64,000 nt of DNA from Paenibacillus barengoltzii NBRC 101215 (GTDB lineage: Bacteria; Bacillota; Bacilli; Paenibacillales; Paenibacillaceae): NCBI RefSeq assembly GCF_004000745.1, contig NZ_BILV01000029.1:1-64000 (forward strand), written 5' to 3'. Under the pieces are notes generated by a model, which was not told where the DNA came from, did not search any database, and saw only the letters and a program-made list of their open reading frames with translations. Position 1 is the first letter of the stretch. Each line of letters begins with the position of its first letter. A program made the translations under genes and the position numbers. Positions 16,059 to 25,369 of this stretch are shown piece after piece.

Positions 16059-16310
16059 GAACCTGCGCGCTAACGCTTGTCAGCAACGCTATTGGGCCCA
16101 AAACGGGGGCGATGAGAATCTAACGCTGATGAGAGAGCTTAATTGCCGGTTTCGCCCTCGAAACGGGGCCCTTTGGAGTAAATAAGCTCGCTGGCAAGCG
16201 TTAGAAAAGAAATTCCCCTCATTTGGCCGAAATAAGCGCTGTGGCAAGCGTTAGCCGGCACAGATCACGGCGCCCGGCGGGCTAGGAGCAGGTAAGCGCA
16301 GTCAGGCGCA
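16059..16310. repeat. Composite palindromic repeat, copy 2
   Basis: Second copy of the 252-bp element, offset by exactly 257 bases from copy 1 and differing at about nine positions. The unit arrangement (two forward, two inverted) is conserved. Confidence 0.85.
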
Positions 16311-16423
16311 ACTAGAACAGTAAAAGTAACTTGCGCGGCGGTAGCGTAATGAGTTGGCAATTGGGAACTCGCGGAGTAACTAAAATTAGCGGCATCAGAG
16401 TCACTTGCGGATCAACAACAGAA

Positions 16424-16512
16424 GAACTGCAGGAATAGTGACAGAAGTGACTGTGGCAGTGACAGTGACTATTGGCAGTGACTGTGACTGTGGCAACAAC
16501 AGCAACAACAGC
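16424..16512. repeat. GTGAC/GTGACTGTGGC simple repeat block
   Basis: A run of variants of AGTGACAG and TGACTGTGGC grading into CAACAACAG triplets. It is low-complexity and has no SD-led frame. Confidence 0.6.
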
Positions 16513-16533
16513 CGAGAAACCTGCAGCCACAGC

Positions 16534-16640
16534 GAACCTGCGCTCCAACGCTTGCCAGCTACGCTATTTCGTCTAAAACAGGGGGTGTTGTGCATCCTTA
16601 ACCCTGAAGAGGGCTGCAAACTAGCCCTTTTCGCCGCCCT
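16534..16640. repeat. Degenerate third half-copy of the composite repeat
   Basis: Begins with GAACCTGCGC and CAACGCTTGCCAGCTACGC, aligned with the first two units of the 252-bp element; the second unit begins near 16599, 53 bases later. The inverted half is missing. Confidence 0.6.
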
Positions 16641-16829
16641 AAACTCCCCAAGATGGACGTGAACTTTGTACGGTGATCTCCCCTCTTTTTTGCGGCCCAA
16701 TCCCCCGGCACCAAGCCCGCAGACCATGCTCGTCCATTCCTTCGGAATATTTATCCAAGTGCAAGGATACAATGGGAAGGGCACGCTATTAATCCTATGA
16801 AACAAAGAAAAAAATTTGTACAAAGGAAC

Positions 16830-16858
16830 TTGAAATCTATTCGCAACTTGAGTAATAT
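16830..16858 (+). promoter_or_regulatory. groESL sigma-A promoter
   Basis: TTGAAA (16830-16835), 17-base spacer, TAATAT (16853-16858). The CIRCE element begins 11 bases downstream, covering the expected transcription start region, the usual arrangement in Firmicutes groESL. Confidence 0.8.
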
Positions 16859-16869
16859 AAAAGTGGTTG

Positions 16870-16896
16870 TTAGCACTTGGGATGATCGAGTGCTAA
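16870..16896. promoter_or_regulatory. CIRCE element (HrcA operator)
   Basis: TTAGCACTT-N9-GAGTGCTAA, the CIRCE inverted repeat with one substitution in the left arm (consensus ends CTC). HrcA repressor is expected to bind here and release on heat shock, when GroEL is occupied. Confidence 0.95.
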
Positions 16897-16951
16897 TATT
16901 AATGACAACATCTACACATAACACCACATATTTAAAGGAGGCTGTTTTTTC

Positions 16952-17233
16952 ATGATCAAACCTTTAGGTGAACGCGTTCTCGTGCAACCGATCGAGCAAG
17001 AGGAGACAACGGCATTTGGCATCGTGCTTCCAGACACAGCCAAAGAAAAACCACAGGAAGGTAAAGTCATCGCCGTTGGCAGCGGAACTTTGAAAGATGG
17101 CGTCCGCGTTCCGTTGGAAGTGAAAGAAGGAGACCGCGTTATTTTCTCCAAATATGCTGGCACTGAAGTGAAATACGAAGGCAAAGAATATTTGATTATG
17201 AAAGAAAGCGACATCCACGCGATCATCGGCTAA
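16952..17233 (+). CDS. groES: GroES co-chaperonin
   Basis: 93 aa Cpn10. Starts [11 protein letters not shown], carries the flexible mobile loop around residues 17-33 ([18 protein letters not shown]) that contacts GroEL, and ends with the conserved [14 protein letters not shown]. It caps the GroEL ring during folding cycles. AAAGGAGGC precedes the ATG. First gene of a two-gene operon with groEL, 57 bp upstream of it, controlled by the CIRCE element in its leader. Confidence 0.98.
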   Translation: MIKPLGERVLVQPIEQEETTAFGIVLPDTAKEKPQEGKVIAVGSGTLKDGVRVPLEVKEGDRVIFSKYAGTEVKYEGKEYLIMKESDIHAIIG

Positions 17234-17287
17234 TCCGCCGATTCGTATCTGAACGAATATCTACACAACTATATGGGAGGTAATTGA

Positions 17288-18910
<1,623 letters not shown>

Positions 18911-18932
18911 GATAGGCTATAAAGTCTAGCCT

Positions 18933-18966
18933 AAAGAGGTCTCTCTTTTGAGAGGCCTCTTTTTTG
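18933..18966 (+). terminator. groESL terminator
   Basis: A 13-base stem (18933-18945 with 18950-18962, one mismatch), TTTT loop, and a T run after it. Confidence 0.9.
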
Positions 18967-19151
18967 TCTTCTTATAATATGCAAATGGACGCTCCGTGTA
19001 GATTACAGCGGGATCCAATCCACGATTATCACCATGTCGTCAATTTATAGTTCAAATGGCACGAAAACTCATTATAATGGCTATAAAAGTTGTGTAATCT
19101 GTCTATGTTGTCGTATATTTTAAGTCAAATGCCAAGGAGGCTTACTAACAA

Positions 19152-20141
19152 ATGATTCGCATTGGCAAAATCAGCTATTGGCACGTTCATGCAGAAGATT
19201 ACACGAAGCAGGCACTAGAGCATCCTGAGACGAAGCTGGCTGCGATTTGGGATGAACTTCCCGAACGCGGGCAGGCCAAAGCGGCGCAGTATGGAGTACC
19301 GTACTATGCTTCACTGGATGAGATGCTTGCGCAGGACGACATCGACGCGGTTATTGTGGATGCACCAACGAATATGCACCGCGACGTCATGGTGAAGGCG
19401 GCGGAGGCAGGTAAACATATTTTCACGGAGAAAGTTATTGCCCCTACGGCTAAGGAAGTTTCGGATATTCTCGCTGCGGTTCGAAAAGCGGGCGTGAGGC
19501 TGATGGTTTCCCTGCCGCGCCTGTATGACGGTTACACGCAGACGATTGATCGGGTGCTCCAAGGCGGTAAGCTCGGCAAGCTGACGATGGCACGGGTGCG
19601 GCTGTCGCATAACGGCGCGACGGCGAACTGGCTGCCTGAACATTTCTTCTCGAAGGAGCAGTGTGGCGGCGGTGCCCTTATCGATTTGGGCTGCCATCCG
19701 ATGTACCTGGTGCGGCGTTTCTTGGGGATGCCAGAGAGTGTAAGTGCGAATTTCGGCTATGTGACAGGGAAGGAAGTCGAAGACAACGCCGTAGCCATTC
19801 TGCGTTATGCGGAAGGGGCGATTGGCATCGTTGAAGCGGGCTTTGTGAACAGCCACTCGCCGTTCTCCATCGAGCTTCACGGAACGGAAGGCACGCTGTT
19901 GTACGGATTCCCGGATGAAGTTCCAGTCGTTCGTTACAACGGCGGCAGCGAACAGTGGGAGAAGCTGGAACTGGATGACCGATTACCTTATGCCTTCAGC
20001 CAATGGGTGGAACATATCAAGCTAGGCACCGAGGCGACGGACAATATCGCAGCAGCTGTGGATCTGACTAAACTCATGGAAGCATCGAATCGTTCGGTAG
20101 CGGAAGGCCGGCCGATCCGGATCGACGAACTGGCTGAATAA
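19152..20141 (+). CDS. Gfo/Idh/MocA family oxidoreductase
   Basis: 329 aa. NAD(P)-dependent sugar or inositol dehydrogenase family: HIFTEKVIAPT replaces the usual EKP motif, and GGALIDLGCHPMYL holds the conserved Asp and His of the active site. The N-terminal strand (IGKISYWHVHAEDY) lacks the glycine-rich dinucleotide loop of typical members, which is odd but the rest of the Rossmann half looks intact. ATG at 19152 follows AAGGAGG. Substrate cannot be told. It lies just before an AraC regulator and a second family member, probably one operon. Confidence 0.85.
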   Translation: MIRIGKISYWHVHAEDYTKQALEHPETKLAAIWDELPERGQAKAAQYGVPYYASLDEMLAQDDIDAVIVDAPTNMHRDVMVKAAEAGKHIFTEKVIAPTAKEVSDILAAVRKAGVRLMVSLPRLYDGYTQTIDRVLQGGKLGKLTMARVRLSHNGATANWLPEHFFSKEQCGGGALIDLGCHPMYLVRRFLGMPESVSANFGYVTGKEVEDNAVAILRYAEGAIGIVEAGFVNSHSPFSIELHGTEGTLLYGFPDEVPVVRYNGGSEQWEKLELDDRLPYAFSQWVEHIKLGTEATDNIAAAVDLTKLMEASNRSVAEGRPIRIDELAE

Positions 20142-20179
20142 ACATAACAGATGACCATTGAAGGAAAAGAGGGATCAAG

Positions 20180-21214
20180 ATGCGGGCAGATCATCGCGAA
20201 TCGACAGGGAAGAAGCCAACTGACCGTAAAACGGCGGGGAGCGCGAGTCCTTTTCCGTACGCCAGAATGGCGGAAAGACAGGATGCACTCGACCGACTGG
20301 AGCTGCAATTCCGCTGGGGCGGTTACGGCATTCGCGTGCTGCGCTGCCATCTGGCCTCGTTTCCTCCTGGACATATCATTCAGTTTCATAAGCACTCGGG
20401 CTATGAATTTCATTATATTCCGAAAGGCAAAGGCAAAGTCATTCTCGTCGACCAGACCTATGATCTCCACGAGGGCATGTTCTATTTGACCGGACCGGAC
20501 CTGGTGCATTATCAGGAGTCGGACCCGGAAGATCCAATGTATGAACTATGCCTTCATTTGGAGATCGAGCCGCTGGAGGCGGGTGGCCAACCTGGCGGCT
20601 GGGGAGACGAGTTGGAGGCAGCGGAGGCGGAGGAGTGCATCACCTCGTTGGATCGTTTGCCCGTCGCACCGGTCGTTGACCGGTTCCATGCGATGAGTGG
20701 TTTTTTGGAAGCGTATCGTATATTGGAGGAACAACCGATCGGCTTCTACACGCTGCTGAAGCAGGAAATCGTGCAGATATTGCTGCGCACCGTTCGCGTG
20801 CTGGACCGGGCCGATGACAGAACGGGAATTCCTGAGAGAGATATGAGCTTCCATCGATACAAGTTGGCCACGCAATACATTCAGGACAACGAAAGCATGC
20901 CGATCTCGCTGGAACAGGTTGCAGAAGCCATCGGGATCAGCCCGCGGCAGCTTCAGCGGATCTTCCGAAGTGAAGGGCGGACGACGTTCCGCGATTATTT
21001 GGAGCATACGCGGCTGACCGCGATCTGTTCGGACCTGCTCCTGACGGACAAAGCGATTGAGGAGATCGCCATTGCCCACGGTTTCGCGAATCCAAACTAT
21101 CTGTACCCGGTGTTCAAGAGCAAGTATGAAGTAACGCCAAGCGCGTACCGCAAAATGCACGCGGGCGAGCATTCGGCGCCCCATTCCAAACGAGAGAAGG
21201 AAGCGAGCATATGA
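20180..21214 (+). CDS. AraC-family regulator with cupin sensor domain
   Basis: 344 aa. Residues about 45-140 are a cupin-like ligand domain (HKHSGYEFHYIPKGKGKVILVD), and about 235-330 two helix-turn-helix motifs (ISLEQVAEAIGISPRQLQRIF and DKAIEEIAIAHGFANPNYLYPVFK are the two regions; the second is shown only by its core IAIAHGFANPNYLYP). It probably senses a sugar-derived ligand and controls its own operon of two oxidoreductases. The ATG at 20180 follows GAGGGATCAAG. Its stop overlaps the start of the next gene by 4 bases. Confidence 0.88.
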   Translation: MRADHRESTGKKPTDRKTAGSASPFPYARMAERQDALDRLELQFRWGGYGIRVLRCHLASFPPGHIIQFHKHSGYEFHYIPKGKGKVILVDQTYDLHEGMFYLTGPDLVHYQESDPEDPMYELCLHLEIEPLEAGGQPGGWGDELEAAEAEECITSLDRLPVAPVVDRFHAMSGFLEAYRILEEQPIGFYTLLKQEIVQILLRTVRVLDRADDRTGIPERDMSFHRYKLATQYIQDNESMPISLEQVAEAIGISPRQLQRIFRSEGRTTFRDYLEHTRLTAICSDLLLTDKAIEEIAIAHGFANPNYLYPVFKSKYEVTPSAYRKMHAGEHSAPHSKREKEASI

Positions 21215-22299
21215 GTAAACATGTACGTATCGGCATTATCGGAAGCGGCGGAATTGCCAAAGCCCACGTATCGGCTTACCGGAAGCTTCCGTTCGTAGAG
21301 ATCGTGGCAGTCGCCGACGTGATTCCCGGCAAAGCCGCGGATTTCGTGGAGGCGCTGCAATTGGACGGAGCGGCAGCCTATGACGGCCATCGCAAGCTGC
21401 TCGAGCAAGAGCTGGACGCCGTCAGCATCTGTACGCCAAACGTCTCACATCACGAGACAACGGTGGATTCGCTGAAGGCAGGCAAGCAAGTGTTGTTGGA
21501 AAAACCGATGTCCGTCACGTTAGCGGAGGCGCTGGAGATGACGCAAGTGGCCCGCGACACCGGCAACATGTTAACGATCGGGTTCCAGCCCCGCTATGAC
21601 CCGAATATGAAGCTGTTGCAGGAAATTGTGCAATCCGGTCGGTTAGGCAAGGTCTATTACGCCGAGACGGGCGGCGGCCGCCGGCGTGGTATGCCGGGAG
21701 GCACGTTTATCAGCAAGAAGCTGGCTGGAGCCGGGGCGATGGCGGATATCGGCTGCTACTCGCTGGATATGGCGTTAAATACGCTGGGTTATCCTCGTCC
21801 GCTCACGGTATCTGCCTTTACGTCGAACCATTTCGGCCGCAATCCGCTTTACCATCCCGAAGCATCCAAGTTTGAAGTGGAGGATTTCGGTGTGGCGATG
21901 GTTCGCTTCGAGAACGATCTGGTGTTGCAGTTCAAAATCTCCTGGGCCATGCACATGGACACGTTAGGCGCAACGATGTTCCTCGGTACCGATGCGGGAC
22001 TCAAGGTTACACCGGCAGGCAGCGGTCCTTGGTCTGGTGTATGGGACGGTGCGGTAGGTTCGGTTACGCTGTACCACGACGAATACGGTCGGAATACCCA
22101 GACGCCGATTCCACTCATCGAGCACAAACTGAACTTGTTCGATGAGAAGGTCCGGGACTTTGCTGAAGCGGTGCGCGACGGTCGTCCTGCACCGATCCCC
22201 GGCGAGCAAATTTTGATCCAACAAGCGATCATTGACGGCGTGCTGCGTTCCGCTGAAGCGGGGCGCGAGGTGTCTGTAGAACTCCCGCGGAATGATTAA
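21211..22299 (+). CDS. Gfo/Idh/MocA family oxidoreductase
   Basis: 362 aa. Canonical NAD(P)-binding GIIGSGGIAKAH near the start, VLLEKPMSVTL with the conserved EKP, and GAGAMADIGCYSLDMA where the usual His after Asp is replaced by Tyr-Ser, so the catalytic His must come from elsewhere or the subfamily differs. Starts in an ATGA overlap with the AraC gene, indicating translational coupling. Together with the upstream member it could perform successive oxidation and reduction on a sugar or cyclitol. A terminator follows. Confidence 0.87.
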   Translation: MSKHVRIGIIGSGGIAKAHVSAYRKLPFVEIVAVADVIPGKAADFVEALQLDGAAAYDGHRKLLEQELDAVSICTPNVSHHETTVDSLKAGKQVLLEKPMSVTLAEALEMTQVARDTGNMLTIGFQPRYDPNMKLLQEIVQSGRLGKVYYAETGGGRRRGMPGGTFISKKLAGAGAMADIGCYSLDMALNTLGYPRPLTVSAFTSNHFGRNPLYHPEASKFEVEDFGVAMVRFENDLVLQFKISWAMHMDTLGATMFLGTDAGLKVTPAGSGPWSGVWDGAVGSVTLYHDEYGRNTQTPIPLIEHKLNLFDEKVRDFAEAVRDGRPAPIPGEQILIQQAIIDGVLRSAEAGREVSVELPRND

Positions 22300-22325
22300 T
22301 CTTTCATCTATATTCGTTTTATCTC

Positions 22326-22360
22326 AACAGCCCCTGCGCTTCTTGGCAGGGGCTGTTTAT
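22326..22360 (+). terminator. Terminator after the Gfo/Idh/AraC operon
   Basis: Perfect 12-bp stem (22326-22337 with 22346-22357) and an 8-base loop, then a short T stretch. Confidence 0.85.
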
Positions 22361-22721
22361 GCGATGTCGCAAAAATGAGGGGGAATGCAGGATTCAACCG
22401 ACTTCATGTTGAACAATATAAGGAATCTCATGGAAAAGGTGGGATATTTAAGATAACACAGCCATTCTAACTATGGGAAGTATTCTGACATAATCGTGAT
22501 GGAGTTGTGAAGAGAAAAAGGCGCAGTGAGGCAATGTAAATAACCTATTCAATCAACAAAATTTTGCATTAGGGCTGGTTTTACATTGTCTTAGGAATTC
22601 TCTCTCATCTAACATATTATGAAAATTTTGAATATTTAACACTCGATTTACAAAAATAAATGCCATATTTCAAATGATCTATGTTAGAATAAGTGACAAA
22701 TTGGGGTTCGGGAGGATGCAA
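22361..22721. other. AT-rich intergenic region before the orphan permease
   Basis: About 360 bp, much richer in A+T than the flanking genes. It must hold the permease promoter, but I see no clear operator, riboswitch or open frame of note. Confidence 0.5.
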
Positions 22722-23693
22722 ATGTGGACTTATCTGATTCGTCGAGCTATTCAATCGGTGTTTGTGTTATTTATCGTTATGAGCGTTTGTTTTTGTGCGA
22801 TGCGCCTGATGCCAGGGAATATGTGGACCCTTAGCATTGGGATGACCGAAGAGCAAATTCAATTTGCGAACGAACAGAAGCACCTCTTTGGTCTGGACTT
22901 GCCGATCTACCAGCAATATTTCCGGTGGATCAATGACCTTCTGCATGGAAACTTTGGTCTGGATTATTATCACACACCGATTAGTAGTTATATCTGGGGA
23001 TATTTCTGGAATAGCTTTTACTTATTGGGTACGTCATTTCTCATTGCTTTGCTGATTGCTATACCGTGGGGCATTTATAACAGTAAACGACAGGACGGGC
23101 TATCGGATAAACTAGGTTTGATCCTGAGCCTGGTTGGTTACAGCATTCCCGTGTTTGTGTTGGGGCACTGGCTGCAGGACATCTTTGCCTTCAAATTGTT
23201 CTGGTTCCCGCCAAGCAGCATGCATGCTCCAAACAAAAAGGGGGACTGGATTGATCTTATCTACCACATGGTTCTTCCCGTGGCCACAGTTACGATCGGA
23301 CTGATTGCTTATTATATGAAAATGGTTCGCACCAGCATGATTGAGGTGCTGCCTTCCGAATTTCTGAGTCTGGCCCGCGCGAAAGGGGTCTCGGAACGAA
23401 GAGTCACCTATCGACATGCATTAAGAGTCGCTGTAGTCCCCGTCATTACCATCATCATGCTGGATTTGCCGACCCTGATATCGGGTGCCGCGGTGGTCGA
23501 GAATGTTTTTAACTGGGGAGGTATAGGAAGCTTGGCGGTATTTTCCGCGCAATCCCGGAACTATCCCGTGTTGCTCATGATCATCTTAATCATCTCTGCA
23601 TTTGTGGTGGTTGCCAACTTTCTGGCTGACCTGCTCTATACAATCGTCGATCCTCGGGTGAAGATTCATCGAAAAAGCGTTCTGCGGCGTTGA
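22722..23693 (+). CDS. Peptide/nickel-type ABC transporter permease (orphan)
   Basis: 323 aa, six membrane segments. DppB/OppB-type start (TYLIRRAIQSVFVLFIVMS, then CAMRLMPGN) and the C-terminal EAA-like loop (FLSLARAKGVSERRVTYRHAL) plus VENVFNWGGIGSLA. ATG at 22722 has GGGAGG six bases upstream; the ATG at 22716 abuts that SD. No partner permease, binding protein or ATPase gene is next to it, unlike the normal five-gene dpp/opp order, so it is either a remnant or works with subunits coded elsewhere. Its stop abuts the convergent response-regulator stop with no space for a terminator. Confidence 0.85.
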   Translation: MWTYLIRRAIQSVFVLFIVMSVCFCAMRLMPGNMWTLSIGMTEEQIQFANEQKHLFGLDLPIYQQYFRWINDLLHGNFGLDYYHTPISSYIWGYFWNSFYLLGTSFLIALLIAIPWGIYNSKRQDGLSDKLGLILSLVGYSIPVFVLGHWLQDIFAFKLFWFPPSSMHAPNKKGDWIDLIYHMVLPVATVTIGLIAYYMKMVRTSMIEVLPSEFLSLARAKGVSERRVTYRHALRVAVVPVITIIMLDLPTLISGAAVVENVFNWGGIGSLAVFSAQSRNYPVLLMIILIISAFVVVANFLADLLYTIVDPRVKIHRKSVLRR

Positions 23694-25316
23694 TCAGCTG
23701 GAAGGCAGCGAGCTGTTCATGCGCTGAATAAATTCCCGCGGCGATATGCCTTCTACTTTTTTGAACACTTTGCTGAAATAAAACGCACTTTCATACCCCA
23801 GCTTCTGCGAGATTTCATAAATGCGCCCTTCACCGCGAACCATCATTTCCTTAGCGGCTGCGATTTTAGTCTCCGTGACGTATTCCACGAAATTGATTTT
23901 GGCCGTTTTGGAGAAGAGATGGCTTAAGTAATTGGGGCTGAAGTTAAAAACATCCGCCACCTGATTTAAGGACAGCTTACTGTTCAAGTTCCGTTTCACA
24001 TAGTCCTGCACGTTCCGCACGATTTGCTCCTTGTAACTTTGTTTGCGGGAAGACAGGATTTCGCAGCAACCGTCCCGAAATTGCACGAGCCAATCGATCA
24101 CGCCTTGGGTTGTTTGCTTTTTATAGATCGCGCGGTACCCCTCCGGCTCATTCTCGAAAATTTGCTCAACCACGTTCTCGCCGTCTGCCAGCAAAGAGGT
24201 GGCCATATATAAAATATTGCAAGCCGCATCGGTAGCGGGTACAAGTAACTCCGGCCGGCCATTAAACCGATCAATGAGATTCGTGATCATGGTGTGCAAT
24301 GCGTGGGTATCCAGTTCTTCAAAGGCGCGGCGGATCTCCGAACGGGAGACGATGGCATCGACTCCTGGGGAAGCGAGATTCTCCGCTTCGCTCTGGGTGA
24401 AGAAGACAAACGATTGCTGATCGAGGGCAAACGGCAACGCCCGCCGGGCAGCCAGGTAGCTTACATGCAGCAGGTACGGGTCCTCCACGGCATTCCCAAC
24501 CGCGCCGATGATTTTTACATTGAAATAGGAATGGAGCACCTCTGCCATATGGTGCAGGAGCTCCTCCACTTCCGGCATCCAGTGGTTCGGATCTGGATCT
24601 GACAGGGGCAGCACAATTGCAAAGTTCCGCAAATCCAGGCTGGTTACGAAGCAGGGCCGCGACGAGGCGAGTGTATCCTTAGCCATCTGCACCGTGCTGG
24701 AGCACAAAGCGACCAGCTTATCCCCGCGCGGAGGGACGCTCTCCGGTCCCTGAATCCGGCAGGAGCAGACGAGGTGGGCAGGAGCGGATAAATCCAGCTC
24801 AAGATCGTCTCGTTGCAGCAGGAACTGATTTTTGTTCTCGAACAGCTGATTAAACAGTCGGATAAAAAATTTATCGCGCAGCGCATGCAAATTGCTGCGG
24901 TACAGCATACTCGGGTAACTCTCCACGGTTTGGTATTCCCCCAACATGGCAACGGCCTTCTGAACGGATTCGGCCAGGATCTGCGGGGTTAGCTCCAGCT
25001 TGACTAAATAATCCGCTGCCTGAAGATGAATGGCGCGACGTGCGTATTCAAATTCCTCATAGCTCGTTAAGAAGATGAAGAGCGGTATCCGGCCATATTT
25101 GTCGCGTACGGATTCAGCGACCTGCAGACCGGTTTTGACCGGCATCTTAATGTCGGAAATGACCAGGTCAGGACGCAACGATTCGATCATTTCCTCTGCC
25201 TGAGCACCGTTGTGGGCAATGCCCACGATTTCGATCTGATAATCTTCCCATTTGAGCATGGACTGCAGGCCGATACAGACGAGTGCCTCATCATCGGCAA
25301 TCAGCATTTTAATCAT
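23694..25316 (-). CDS. YesN-type response regulator, AraC output
   Basis: 540 aa. REC domain at residues 1-120 with the phospho-acceptor Asp55 (LVISDIKMP) and acidic pocket IADDE; a long middle region (about 130-430) without clear motif; two AraC-type helix-turn-helices at about 440-535 (LSLNQVADVFNFSPNYLSHLF and KLGYESAFYFSKVFKKVEG, given only as locations with cores FNFSPNYLS and GYESAFYFSKVF). It is downstream of its histidine kinase on the same strand (54 bp) and probably activates the divergent sugar ABC operon. Confidence 0.9.
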   Translation of the reverse strand: MIKMLIADDEALVCIGLQSMLKWEDYQIEIVGIAHNGAQAEEMIESLRPDLVISDIKMPVKTGLQVAESVRDKYGRIPLFIFLTSYEEFEYARRAIHLQAADYLVKLELTPQILAESVQKAVAMLGEYQTVESYPSMLYRSNLHALRDKFFIRLFNQLFENKNQFLLQRDDLELDLSAPAHLVCSCRIQGPESVPPRGDKLVALCSSTVQMAKDTLASSRPCFVTSLDLRNFAIVLPLSDPDPNHWMPEVEELLHHMAEVLHSYFNVKIIGAVGNAVEDPYLLHVSYLAARRALPFALDQQSFVFFTQSEAENLASPGVDAIVSRSEIRRAFEELDTHALHTMITNLIDRFNGRPELLVPATDAACNILYMATSLLADGENVVEQIFENEPEGYRAIYKKQTTQGVIDWLVQFRDGCCEILSSRKQSYKEQIVRNVQDYVKRNLNSKLSLNQVADVFNFSPNYLSHLFSKTAKINFVEYVTETKIAAAKEMMVRGEGRIYEISQKLGYESAFYFSKVFKKVEGISPREFIQRMNSSLPSS

Positions 25317-25369
25317 ACGATCACTTCCTCCCGTGGTTTACGATAGCGACAAGTTGTCAAAGTTGGAGG

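Larger units (their letters stand above)
15601..16829. other. Long non-coding gap filled with repeats
   Basis: About 1.2 kb between tatC and the groESL promoter without a supportable gene. It contains a duplicated 252-bp composite element (15802-16310), a degenerate third half-copy (16534-16640) and a GTGAC-rich simple block (16424-16512). Small open frames in it have no ribosome sites or family resemblance. Confidence 0.75.

Noticed and set aside
15802-16310. Insertion sequence
   Set aside because: Inverted arms exist but there is no transposase frame or evident target duplication.
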